The notes under the pieces: model-generated
Told to the model about the DNA's origin: nothing
Database searches by the model: none
The model's input: the letters and a program-made list of their open reading frames with translations, nothing else
Part shown: piece after piece, positions 42,885 through 51,786 of the stretch
Layout of the letters: each line of letters opens with the position of its first letter
How positions within the stretch are numbered: the stretch's first letter is position 1
Translations under genes and position numbers: made by a program
Assembly: GCF_009758125.1 (NCBI RefSeq)
Contig: NZ_WRXO01000015.1
Location: 19,505-83,504 of the forward strand
Direction: 5' to 3'
Source of the DNA: Chitinophaga oryziterrae
Lineage (GTDB): Bacteria; Bacteroidota; Bacteroidia; Chitinophagales; Chitinophagaceae
Length of the DNA stretch: 64,000 nt

Positions 42885-44018
42885 TTATATATTCACAAAC
42901 TCCATGTAGTTAGTCCTGTTCATAACATTTGTAATGCTGCCGGGGTAGGCATCCATAAATGCTTGCGGAATTTTAGCTTTAGCTTTTTCATTCCACTTAA
43001 ACTCCCAGGCATATAACTTTCCGCCTGATTCTTCAATCAGGTCGACCTCTTGTTGCTGGTGGGTACGCCAGAAATAGGTATTCACATAATGGTTTCTATA
43101 ATGGTTGGCTTTCATCCTTTCGCTGACGAGAAAGTTTTCAAAGAGTGAACCAATATCCTGCCGTAACTCCAGAGGTGAAAAATTCTTGATTAGTGCATTT
43201 CTGATGCCATTATCATAGAAGTAGATCTTCTTTCCTTTTTTGATTTCATTGCGTAGGTTGCGACTGAAGCCCCCTACCTGAAAAACTACGAAACATTTTT
43301 CCAATAGTTCGATGTACCGATCAACTGTTTTGTTGTCCGTGCCGATGGTTTTTCCGATTTCATTATAGGAAATTTCACTACCTACCTGCAGTGCCAATGC
43401 AACCAGTAATCTTTCAAGTAAAGCTGGTTTGCGTACATCCTGTAATGAAAGTACATCCTTGAAAAGGTAGTTATTAGTCAGTTCCAGCAGATTGGCTTGT
43501 GCATCTGCGGGTGAATTTACAATATCAGGGTAAAATCCGTAGATCATTCGTTGCTCCAGTAGCCTGGTTTCTTGTAATACGGTGGTATTTGTTACCATTT
43601 CTTTGGTCGAGAAGGGGTACAAATGATATTCCCGCTTGCGACCTGTCAAAGGTTCATTGATCTCATTAGCCAGTTCTAATGCAGAAGATCCTGTCGCTAT
43701 GACCTGTATATCTTTGAAGTTATCTACCAACAGTTTTAAGGTAAGTCCGATGTTTTTGACCCGTTGGGCTTCGTCTATCAACACCAGCGTATTATCCCCT
43801 ATCAGCGCTTTCAGAGATGTTGAACTTACACTTGTCAGCATTGGCCGGATATCTGGCTCATCACAGTTTAAGTAAAGTACTTTACCTTCAGCTTGAGCCA
43901 TGATAGCCTGAAGCAAAGTGGTTTTACCAACCTGCCTTGGCCCTGTAATGATAATAGCTTTCCCTTTGAAGAGATTACTGATGATCTGATCGTATATAGC
44001 TCTTTTGATCATTTGCAC
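42885..44018 (-). CDS. AAA+ ATPase with DUF4143 domain
   Basis: 377 residues. The AAA_14 domain carries Walker A IITGPRQVGKTTLLQ and Walker B NTLVLIDEAQRV with sensor VIATGSSALEL. A winged-helix region (EISYNEIGKTIGTDNKTVDRYIELLEKCFVVF) follows, then a DUF4143 nuclease-like C-terminus with DLIEESGGKLYAWEFKWN. The family is abundant and often variable between strains; its role is unclear, possibly mobile-element or defence related. It stands alone, with an elaborate inverted-repeat promoter region upstream and repeat unit F downstream. Confidence 0.9.
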   Translation of the reverse strand: MQMIKRAIYDQIISNLFKGKAIIITGPRQVGKTTLLQAIMAQAEGKVLYLNCDEPDIRPMLTSVSSTSLKALIGDNTLVLIDEAQRVKNIGLTLKLLVDNFKDIQVIATGSSALELANEINEPLTGRKREYHLYPFSTKEMVTNTTVLQETRLLEQRMIYGFYPDIVNSPADAQANLLELTNNYLFKDVLSLQDVRKPALLERLLVALALQVGSEISYNEIGKTIGTDNKTVDRYIELLEKCFVVFQVGGFSRNLRNEIKKGKKIYFYDNGIRNALIKNFSPLELRQDIGSLFENFLVSERMKANHYRNHYVNTYFWRTHQQQEVDLIEESGGKLYAWEFKWNEKAKAKIPQAFMDAYPGSITNVMNRTNYMEFVNI

Positions 44019-44045
44019 CCCATTTGATGCAAATATAATTACTCT

Positions 44046-44107
44046 AAACCTAAAATTCGCATTAATTTTAGGTTTATAAACCCATAATTAATATGAATTT
44101 TAGGTTT
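44046..44107. promoter_or_regulatory. triple AAACCTAAAATT inverted-repeat element
   Basis: AAACCTAAAATT (44046-44057), its exact complement AATTTTAGGTTT at 44064-44075, and a third copy at 44096-44107. The outer copies also sit inside longer arms (about 44037-44066 and 44083-44117) that match with one indel and two mismatches. It lies 28 bp upstream of the ATPase start. Confidence 0.6.
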
Positions 44108-44284
44108 AGAGATTAATTCTGTTGGTATCAGATTATAAAAATTCACAACTTAATGATCCGCTAAGATCATAAATGGAGTACGAAAATATTTCATTTATAG
44201 AATGAACTCAACTATCATTCAAGTACAATGACATAAGAAGAACGTATGGAATACTTTTAATTTTGAATCTTCTATGGAAACTAT

Positions 44285-45016
44285 ATGCGGATAGCCTCGT
44301 TTATTTTTGCGGTACTTTTAATCAGTTCGTGTATGAATAGCAATAATCCTGAATTGGCAATTTTTAAAGGGAAAGGTTTTATTCTGGCTGATACCAATCA
44401 GCGTGCGACAGAATATTTACAAGACCCTGTTCATGACATAGATTTTCCTATTTATTATATTGGTCCTATAAAGGATACGATATCTATAAGCAGAAGATAT
44501 TGGAGAGGACGCACTCCTGTCAAGTTTTGGCCGGAAAAATTTGCTGCGGGCCGGATTTACTCAGATATGAATTTAAGAATAGAAGTAGATACAACACTTG
44601 CTGTAAACAGTCCTGTGGAATATATTCATAAAGATGGGAAATTAAAACTCGATTCTACCCGGAATTATTATGCATCCGTTTTTACTATTAGAAATATTTC
44701 CGACTCCATTGTTTGGATGGGTAGGACCTTTTCGGTTTATTTCCTTCACAGGGAATTGAAGGACAAACCTGGTCATTGGGTAAGAGTAGGAGAGAACATA
44801 AGTGATATAGGCATTTGTGCGACACACGAACCTGAAATATTCTTAAAACCCGGTGAAATAATATTATCTAAAGTAAGACACTATAAAGGCCCTTTCGTAA
44901 CTGACTGCAGACTTGTGTTTGGAAAAAATAACCACCTTGTATACTCTAATATATTTAAGGAGTCAGTTGATGAGAGAATATTTCAGAATGCCTCTAAGAA
45001 TTATGTAAATGAATAA
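44285..45016 (+). CDS. lipoprotein, IYYIGP-KDTI family, full-length
   Basis: 243 residues. The lipobox LISSC gives an outer-membrane or periplasmic lipoprotein. Distinctive blocks are DFPIYYIGPIKDTIS, SDMNLRIEVDT, FTIRNISDSIVWMGRTFSVYF and EIFLKPGEIILSKVRHYKGPF. I do not recognise a named family. Fragments of close relatives occur at 31650 and 41388, so it is a locally expanded family in this patchwork region, with this copy intact. An immunity-like role is possible by context only. It is followed by a small gene of unknown function. Confidence 0.7.
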   Translation: MRIASFIFAVLLISSCMNSNNPELAIFKGKGFILADTNQRATEYLQDPVHDIDFPIYYIGPIKDTISISRRYWRGRTPVKFWPEKFAAGRIYSDMNLRIEVDTTLAVNSPVEYIHKDGKLKLDSTRNYYASVFTIRNISDSIVWMGRTFSVYFLHRELKDKPGHWVRVGENISDIGICATHEPEIFLKPGEIILSKVRHYKGPFVTDCRLVFGKNNHLVYSNIFKESVDERIFQNASKNYVNE

Positions 45017-45094
45017 TCAAGGTAACGTTCCATGATAAGAAGATTAAGTAGTCCTTAAAAATATTTACCTTATATCAACCGAAATTATTGAATA

Positions 45095-45442
45095 ATGTTA
45101 GATCAGGATTTTTGTAGCTTTCTCGAATATAAAATTTGTAGTGCGTTTGAAGACGCTAATAATGTGAATACAAAATCATTTTGGTGTGATGGTGTTTTAC
45201 TTTCTGAGTCCGCAAAATGTTATTCTCAAAAGTATGTAAATGATAACAGACAGGTTAAATTAAAAGCATTTATAGGCAAAAGCGAACAGACTGAATACGA
45301 ACTAACTTTGAAGTTTGGGAATAACGCTTTGAGTAAATATGCAAGCAATTCAGACATTCAGGAATGTATACCAAATACTGCTGTGGAAAAATGGTTTTTC
45401 ATAGACATTGAAAAACGAAAGATCGAAATACAACTCGACTAA
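45095..45442 (+). CDS. hypothetical protein
   Basis: 115 residues, acidic to neutral, no signal peptide or membrane segment, with a beta-rich pattern (RQVKLKAFIGKSEQTEYELTLKFGN, AVEKWFFIDIEKRKIEIQLD). I do not recognise it. Size, solitary position and direct abutment of a terminator (whose stem begins at the stop codon) and unit G make it module cargo. A cytoplasmic immunity protein would look like this, but that is a guess. Confidence 0.6.
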   Translation: MLDQDFCSFLEYKICSAFEDANNVNTKSFWCDGVLLSESAKCYSQKYVNDNRQVKLKAFIGKSEQTEYELTLKFGNNALSKYASNSDIQECIPNTAVEKWFFIDIEKRKIEIQLD

Positions 45443-45478
45443 AAACAAAAAACCGCGCACTGCACGGTTTTTTGTTTT
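45442..45478 (+). terminator. terminator beside repeat unit G
   Basis: AAAACAAAAAACCG (45442-45455) and CGGTTTTTTGTTTT (45465-45478) are a perfect 14-bp stem around CGCACTGCA. Confidence 0.9.
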
Positions 45479-45480
45479 GA

Positions 45481-45550
45481 AAGCGGGGTGTGAGGGACAA
45501 GTTTCGAACCTATTTGCAGATGATTTATCTAAAATATACGTATTTATTAG
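45481..45550. repeat. tRNA-3'-end-like repeat unit G
   Basis: AAGCGGGGTGTGAGGGACAA, GTTTCGAACCTATTTGCAGA and TGATTTATCTAAAATATACG. It is the last unit before the defence island; none was seen from 46 kb onward. Confidence 0.75.
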
Positions 45551-45746
45551 AGAAATTCGTTATTAAATGCACTAGAAGTAACCCTGTTGTCATATTCTTG
45601 AATTACAAACCAAGAGTGAAAATCATCATTAGTTAGAAGCTGTTTGTGTCTAATATATTCGATACGCATTTAGGCTGCGTATTAATAGGTTTATTTTGTA
45701 ATACAAAACATTTGATTACTATCTCTAATCTTAAATAAGAACTTCA

Positions 45747-46802
45747 ATGCTTCTCAGAAAAATAGATTTTACTGAACCCACTATACAATCTAAACTGGAC
45801 CTTTCTTCATTTAATGCTAATCTTTCCTGGAATGAATATTATGCATCATATGCATATGTGGTTTATCACACAATGCAGGCAGTATTTGAGATGCCTTATC
45901 CTTATAATCCGCATGGAAAGGCGATATTGTTCTTAATGCGGCATACTTTGGAGTTGCAGTTGAAACGAGAGTTGGCCAAGAAGGGAGGGGGTGTTCCTTA
46001 TAGTGCTGGCTTTTCTGAAATATGTAATGAATTAGGAGATGATTTGCCTAAAGAAATACGGCGATTAATTGCGATTATTAACCAGGACCAAGATGGGTAT
46101 TGTTATCGCTATTACTTAAACCCTTGTACTAAATCGACGTATTTTAATTTGGGGAAGGTGATTGAAACGACTGATTATTTCAGCGTTTATGAGGAAATGG
46201 TAAATGCAGGCATATATAAGGCAGAGCCAATTTGTCCTACGCTTAGGAGCCATGAGGATTGGGATCTGAATTTTCAGGTGGGAAATGAATTGCAGTATTG
46301 GCATTTGCGGTTTCAGTATGATTATATAATTGAAATTTTGTTGGAGGGTATTCTTAATGAAACGATTAGTCTGCAGAAGTGTTATATACCACTGTTGTTT
46401 TTGATTAGACATGCTATAGAATTGTCATTAAAATCCTTTGTGTGGGATATTGAGCAGTTTAATGGTACTGATTGCGGGAGTAGTCTTTGTACAGAGCATA
46501 GGTTGGTAGAGCTTTATAAAGCGTTTGAAGCGTTTGTAGGTACTTTAGACTCCAAAAAAATGGATGTAGAAATGCAGGAAGAATTGAAGCATTTACGTGA
46601 TCAATTCAACCTCCATCATGAAACTATTAATACTTTGGATTTGTATAATGAACTGTTTAGATTTCCTGGAGATTCATTAATAGAGCCTAGGAAAATTCCG
46701 CTGGCAGATTTGGTGGCGCTTTATTATCATTCTAACAGTATTTTGACTTTTAATACAGAAACTTTAGTTAGGGAAGGGATTCTTGAGCGATCATCTTATT
46801 GA
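45747..46802 (+). CDS. hypothetical protein with duplicated R-H helical motif (HEPN-like candidate)
   Basis: 351 residues, largely helical. Two related halves each carry the motif FL-x-RH-x-x-EL-x-LK: ILFLMRHTLELQLKREL near residue 70 and PLLFLIRHAIELSLKSFV near residue 215. The motif resembles helix-bundle proteins of the HEPN superfamily, which are often RNases or their partners, but the classical R-x4-6-H spacing is not obvious. The gene is convergent with the SMC-like ATPase gene and overlaps its 3' end by 7 bp, so it may belong to the same defence locus. Function inferred weakly. Confidence 0.65.
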   Translation: MLLRKIDFTEPTIQSKLDLSSFNANLSWNEYYASYAYVVYHTMQAVFEMPYPYNPHGKAILFLMRHTLELQLKRELAKKGGGVPYSAGFSEICNELGDDLPKEIRRLIAIINQDQDGYCYRYYLNPCTKSTYFNLGKVIETTDYFSVYEEMVNAGIYKAEPICPTLRSHEDWDLNFQVGNELQYWHLRFQYDYIIEILLEGILNETISLQKCYIPLLFLIRHAIELSLKSFVWDIEQFNGTDCGSSLCTEHRLVELYKAFEAFVGTLDSKKMDVEMQEELKHLRDQFNLHHETINTLDLYNELFRFPGDSLIEPRKIPLADLVALYYHSNSILTFNTETLVREGILERSSY

Positions 46803-49800
46803 CTCATGGCTTGAGAGGTCTGTTTAACTTTTCCAAAGGTTTCTAATTCTATGAATTTAGATTTGAAGAACTCTGAAGGGATTTTTCTAGCAAGTAGTTT
46901 GTGGAAATTTTCATCGTGAGTGGAGAGTACAATTTGCCTCCCATGATTAATAACAATACTTCTAAGCAGGTCAATGGTAGAGAGGATGTTGATACTGTCC
47001 AGGCTTTGGATGGGATCGTCGATAAAAATGCACTTATATTCTCTGGAATTTAAAGCAGATGCAAGGAAGATACTAAGACTGAGAATGTTGATTTGCGCTG
47101 TACTAAAATAGAGGTTTGGTACATAAGGTTTATCTACATCAAGAGATTCATCCTTTACAAAAATATCCAACTTAGGATCTTCTGCATCCAAGTCCACATG
47201 AAAATCTACTTTCTTGTAAGTAGGATGAGGGTCGATTTTGTTGTAGATAGTATTGATTAAATCCAGATAGAAGAATTGTTTTAATTTACCATCAAGCTCT
47301 TCTTTTGCCTTATTCCATTCATCTTCCAGTTCTACTTTCATTTTATTAATCAACCTGATTTCCACTTCATCAATATAGTTTTGTTCCTTTAGCTTAGCGA
47401 TACGTAGAAATGGTATTAGATTTTCAGTATAGTTTTCTAGTTTTTCAAACTGCTCATGTATACGTTCTGTGCGGCTAAGTTCTTCTTGTCTCTCGCGAAT
47501 CTTTGTGCTTAATATTGTTATTAAATCATGCTTAATTTCAGGTATATTGGATATGTTGAGATTTGAATTTAAGAAATCAGTATATCTTTTAATGATATTG
47601 TTAGTCAAAAGAAGTTGTTCTTTTTCCTGAATTTGACTTTGAATGATATTTTCTCTTGAAATTGATTCAAGTTGTTGGGTAAGTACCTTGATGTTTTCGT
47701 CTGTGTTTCTTAGTTTAGTGTCATAATCAAGAAATAGAGACTCAAAATTTAAGATTCTGTCAATGAGTATTTGTTCTGATATTTCTTTTTGAGGTTCTTC
47801 AAAAAAGAACCAGTCAGAAACTGATTTGTAGTTATTATTTCCTTTTAGATCCTCTAGCTCTTTTTCTATTCGATTAATCGTGTTTTGGTTCATTCCCAGA
47901 TCTATTTCAATCCCGCCCAATCTTTTATCAATTATATCTCTAAGGTTTTTAGATTCGCTAACTGTGTGGGTTAATTCAGTTAATGAGGTATTTAGATAGG
48001 TAATAAAGTCATCAGGGGTTTTATGATCTAATGTCAACCTGTTATTAATAATGGCAGTTACATTTTCATTGATAAACAAATTAATAATATCGCGATCGGC
48101 TTTTAACCCAGAGATTTGATGACTATTATTTTGAACAAATGACGCCAATACCGTGGTTTTTTGAGTAATATTATTATTTAGATATTGAGTATTTTCGGCT
48201 ATTCCCTTTTTGTTTTCTTCGAGGTTTTGTTTTAATAAAGCCTGGTCTGATAATAAATTAGCAATTGTTTCTTCAATTAATTTATTAGTTGTTACCTTTT
48301 CTAATAGTTCTGAATATGAGGTATACTTTTGACTACATAAAGGGCAGTCACTTAACTTATTTTCATTTATCAGGTCTAATCCCTTGGAAAGTACTTCTTT
48401 CAAGATTGAATTCATTGATTCAAATTCAGTAACCTTTTGATCTACGTTCTCTAAAACCTGAATAATATCTTGATGTTTTTTGTTTAATTCAACAAGCTTG
48501 TCTAATCTATTATTATTGGATTCATCAATCAGTACTCTATTTATCTTTTCAAATTCACCATTTTTAAGTGGCGTTTTGACAGTTTCATTGTACTCTTGAA
48601 TTTTATTCAAAAGCTCCACATTAACCAATGATATATCGGAAATTTGCGCATCTATTTGCTCAGTACCAGAATAAAAAAAAGCTAAATTATCATGAGCTAT
48701 ACGAATAGCTAGTTCAATATTTGGCACATTTAGAATATCCGCATTTATTGCTTCTATTCGTTTGGATAACACGTCTATCTTTTCTTTTTCATCATTGAAA
48801 AGCTGTTTTTGATTATTCTGGGTCGATTGTAGTTCGCTTCTTTCTGATTCCAGATTACGAAGGCTGGATAGTGTTTTTGAAAGTAATATTTCTATTCTTT
48901 TATATTCTGGAAATGTGGATCTTAAAGTTGATAACTCTTCCAGTGATAGTAATGTTTTCCGCCTTTGCTCCTGAACGGATTCTCGCTCAATCTGAAACGT
49001 ATCTAGTTGCTTGAATTGATCAATTAAAAATTGGATAATTTCCAATTCTTTGTTTAGATAGGAGCGACTAGCGATATGGTCATAATATCCATCGATGCCA
49101 ATTACTTCATCAGCACCAGTTTTAGCTGTTTGTAAATACGCTATTTGTTGTTCGAGGAAGTCTGTTTTAATCTGATTTCTGGCATCTGTAATGTTGTTCT
49201 TAAAATGTAATACCTGTGACTCATCCATGTCCAGAGATGGGGGTGAAATAATCTGACCCAAAGATTCCAATACTGATATTGTGGAGTTTATTTGCTCAAG
49301 GAGATTGCTATTCTGGTCGTTTAAAATATGCCTTTCCCGATCCAATATATTATTCTCAAAAAAAACAATATTTTTGTTACACAGGCCTACTAACACTTTT
49401 AGGTTCTTGAAATATTCTGCCAGGTTTTGTAACTCAGGATTCGACATAAATATTTTATACCGCTCTATTCCATTAGTTTCTTTCAGAAACGCAGATACCC
49501 ACTCCTGAGATAGAATTACAGTGCTAAAATTTTTCCTATCGGGTTCTTTAACATATTTGGCATCGGATTTCGCTCGGGTATGTAATGTTCTTTGAAAGGG
49601 GGTGTTGTTTTCATCTAGAATATTAACAAAGGTTTCTAGCTTGGAATCGGTGTTCTGAAAAATTTTTAATTGACCATCATGAAAATTATTTTGTGCATTA
49701 ATAGCATCTTCGGTAATTTCTCTATTCTGCCAGAATCGTTGAATATTATTGGTCATACACCATTCTACAGCATCGTAAAAAGAAGTTTTCCCAAATCCAT

Positions 49801-49921
49801 TTGGAGCATATATTGATATGAAATCAGCAACTTCGTTATCGGAAAGTGAAAAATCAAAAGTCGCGTCTTTGGGATTGTCATATATTCTAAATGCTGATAT
49901 CTCAATCTTTTTGAATTTCAT
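46796..49921 (-). CDS. lmuB: Lamassu-type SMC/Rad50-like ATPase (LmuB-like)
   Basis: 1041 residues of an SMC-family ABC ATPase. Walker A is APNGFGKTS (39-47). Long coiled coils surround a zinc-hook CPLC near residue 525. The C-terminal head has Walker B KCIFIDDPIQSLD near 964 and switch-like STHDEN near 1003. This fits the LmuB subunit of Lamassu defence systems, also described as the ABC component of three-component ABC systems, which senses foreign DNA and controls an effector. It is the last gene of a coupled four-gene operon, overlapping the upstream gene by 20 bp. Strong match in size, motifs and context; function in phage defence is inferred. Confidence 0.87.
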   Translation of the reverse strand: MKFKKIEISAFRIYDNPKDATFDFSLSDNEVADFISIYAPNGFGKTSFYDAVEWCMTNNIQRFWQNREITEDAINAQNNFHDGQLKIFQNTDSKLETFVNILDENNTPFQRTLHTRAKSDAKYVKEPDRKNFSTVILSQEWVSAFLKETNGIERYKIFMSNPELQNLAEYFKNLKVLVGLCNKNIVFFENNILDRERHILNDQNSNLLEQINSTISVLESLGQIISPPSLDMDESQVLHFKNNITDARNQIKTDFLEQQIAYLQTAKTGADEVIGIDGYYDHIASRSYLNKELEIIQFLIDQFKQLDTFQIERESVQEQRRKTLLSLEELSTLRSTFPEYKRIEILLSKTLSSLRNLESERSELQSTQNNQKQLFNDEKEKIDVLSKRIEAINADILNVPNIELAIRIAHDNLAFFYSGTEQIDAQISDISLVNVELLNKIQEYNETVKTPLKNGEFEKINRVLIDESNNNRLDKLVELNKKHQDIIQVLENVDQKVTEFESMNSILKEVLSKGLDLINENKLSDCPLCSQKYTSYSELLEKVTTNKLIEETIANLLSDQALLKQNLEENKKGIAENTQYLNNNITQKTTVLASFVQNNSHQISGLKADRDIINLFINENVTAIINNRLTLDHKTPDDFITYLNTSLTELTHTVSESKNLRDIIDKRLGGIEIDLGMNQNTINRIEKELEDLKGNNNYKSVSDWFFFEEPQKEISEQILIDRILNFESLFLDYDTKLRNTDENIKVLTQQLESISRENIIQSQIQEKEQLLLTNNIIKRYTDFLNSNLNISNIPEIKHDLITILSTKIRERQEELSRTERIHEQFEKLENYTENLIPFLRIAKLKEQNYIDEVEIRLINKMKVELEDEWNKAKEELDGKLKQFFYLDLINTIYNKIDPHPTYKKVDFHVDLDAEDPKLDIFVKDESLDVDKPYVPNLYFSTAQINILSLSIFLASALNSREYKCIFIDDPIQSLDSINILSTIDLLRSIVINHGRQIVLSTHDENFHKLLARKIPSEFFKSKFIELETFGKVKQTSQAMSQ

Positions 49922-50453
49922 CTTGTTCTTCTCTTTTAAAATTCAATAATTCATTGTAGGTGTCTGTGGCAGCATTTGTAATCCTTATCCCTTTTAGAAC
50001 CCTGCCTTGTAGCTTACTCCATAATTGTTCATTTTTTTTGAATGAGTCAATTACTACCGTATTCTCTTGGCCGATTTTAAGATCATTATTCAGAATATGG
50101 AAATTGACCAGAGAACTTAGTTCTTCACCATTTGTAATAATAATTTTCCTGCTCGAAAAGGTATTGTTCTCGATTTTATATTTTAGTTCGTTGCTTATAT
50201 TTTCTACTGCTATGTAAAATAAATAGAAGTTGTACTTGCCAAAATTATCACCGATTCTTGTCTGGAAATGCATGGCAATGAAATTTGAAATAGTTTGCCA
50301 GGTTTCTTTTAAAGTACTCTCTTTATCTATATTCACAGAAAAAGCATGAACATATCCTCTTCCAAGGGGGATTTGTTGGTATGTTAATCCAAGGTCTCCG
50401 AAATTTGAAATAAACTGCTCCTTTATTTGATTATCTATTAATGTATGTTCCAT
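49902..50453 (-). CDS. lmuC: Lamassu middle component (LmuC-like)
   Basis: 183 residues, no signal peptide, mixed alpha-beta, with an FIAMHFQTRIGDNFGKYNFYLFY segment and a charged C-terminus (NFKREEQDEIQ). By itself it is not recognisable. Its size and position between the protease gene (23-bp overlap) and the SMC-like ATPase gene (20-bp overlap) match the small middle protein of Lamassu/ABC-3C systems, which links the ATPase to the effector. Assignment is mainly contextual. Confidence 0.72.
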   Translation of the reverse strand: MEHTLIDNQIKEQFISNFGDLGLTYQQIPLGRGYVHAFSVNIDKESTLKETWQTISNFIAMHFQTRIGDNFGKYNFYLFYIAVENISNELKYKIENNTFSSRKIIITNGEELSSLVNFHILNNDLKIGQENTVVIDSFKKNEQLWSKLQGRVLKGIRITNAATDTYNELLNFKREEQDEIQKD

Positions 50454-51786
50454 AGATTTTAAATAACTCTTCTAAAATTGAAGGAAGGCTTATTTCTTTT
50501 AATGTTAGATAATGATTCGTTAATGTGTAATCTTTAAATGCAGATATATTTATGAATTTATATGTTTCCAAAGCGAATGGCTTGGGGTTGTCGATATGTA
50601 GTAATTGATTATTAAATTCAATCTGTTCTTTAATTTCTGATATATCCTGAACAATATCTCCAAGGTCTAAAAACGGTTTAATTGAAGCAGATGCATTACT
50701 TGCTACAATGACTAATCCATTAGTATCTAATCTTTCATAATCTGTATGACAGAGGTCCTCGAGATGTTTTAAAAAGAAATCCTTATTAATATCCGAATAG
50801 AATAACCTGAATTTCCTAAATACGTCGTTAAAAGGTTCATCTTTATAATTTTTTTTTGTTGCTACTTGAATAATTACAAGCATCTCTAACCAGAAGCACC
50901 ATAATTTCTTAATATTGAGGTTATCGGGTTGTTGATTATAAAGAAGTAATAACTTGTTCTCTATTGAATCCAGAATTGTTTTCGGTGTTATGTCCGCAGA
51001 TATAATTGTCTTTGCAACGCCTCCCAAAGCGAAAATCATTTTTCTTCTGGCTTCGCTTGTAACACGTTCTTCTCCCAGATTAAAAATATCGGAAAGTAAA
51101 TGTGTAAAATCCTTTATGTAGTAAGGTTCAATTGATTCCAGCAGGCCTTCTGATGACACTACAATACTTTTAAAATCCTTGATAGGAGTAAATAGTATTC
51201 GCCCCAATTCTTCATTTTTAACAGCGACCAGATTTTGAATACCGAGAAGTCCAACGCGATCCCCGTCTAAACAATAGATAGCTCCTCCTGATTGGCCTGC
51301 AATATCTGAATGTCGCAAGTTACCCGGAATTCTCGCCTCTCTTTTTCCCAATTGATTGTCAGGAGATAGAGTAATGTTTGTATCATCCCTTAGCATAATA
51401 TTATTCCCAACACGTCGACTGTTAGGAAATCCGCAGAGGCGTATATTACCATCGTATTTTTCGAACTCTTCAATACATATCAAATCTGTATTTACACATA
51501 CCTTAGGAATTTTGATTATAGCAAGATCTAATTTCTCATCCCGAAAATAATTCGACTTCTCCTGTAATAATATATTATGATTTATTGTGAAATCTCTTGA
51601 TTCTTGGTCGTATATCCGAATTCTGGCGACGGGTACATCATATCCTACTTCTTTTTCTTTAACAACATGGTCACAAGTAAGTATGTAGGTGGTTTTTTCG
51701 CATGAAGGTTGGAAAAGAACTCCACTTCCACCGTTTATACATACGACATGCTCTTTTATTTGATCAATTATCATTTGAGAAAACAA
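50431..51786 (-). CDS. trypsin-like serine protease effector of the Lamassu-type system
   Basis: 451 residues. The N-terminal chymotrypsin-fold protease has His40 (LTCDHVV), Asp87 (KLDLAIIKI) and Ser166 (AGQSGGAIY), with an NGGSGVLF strand at the start; the triad is complete. The C-terminal 230 residues are helical (EERVTSEARRKMIFALGG, LKHLEDLCHTDYERL) and probably contact the middle component. There is no signal peptide, so it acts in the cytoplasm, probably cleaving host or phage proteins after activation by the ATPase. It overlaps genes on both sides by 23 bp, indicating strict co-expression. Confidence 0.85.
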   Translation of the reverse strand: MFSQMIIDQIKEHVVCINGGSGVLFQPSCEKTTYILTCDHVVKEKEVGYDVPVARIRIYDQESRDFTINHNILLQEKSNYFRDEKLDLAIIKIPKVCVNTDLICIEEFEKYDGNIRLCGFPNSRRVGNNIMLRDDTNITLSPDNQLGKREARIPGNLRHSDIAGQSGGAIYCLDGDRVGLLGIQNLVAVKNEELGRILFTPIKDFKSIVVSSEGLLESIEPYYIKDFTHLLSDIFNLGEERVTSEARRKMIFALGGVAKTIISADITPKTILDSIENKLLLLYNQQPDNLNIKKLWCFWLEMLVIIQVATKKNYKDEPFNDVFRKFRLFYSDINKDFFLKHLEDLCHTDYERLDTNGLVIVASNASASIKPFLDLGDIVQDISEIKEQIEFNNQLLHIDNPKPFALETYKFINISAFKDYTLTNHYLTLKEISLPSILEELFKIYGTYINR

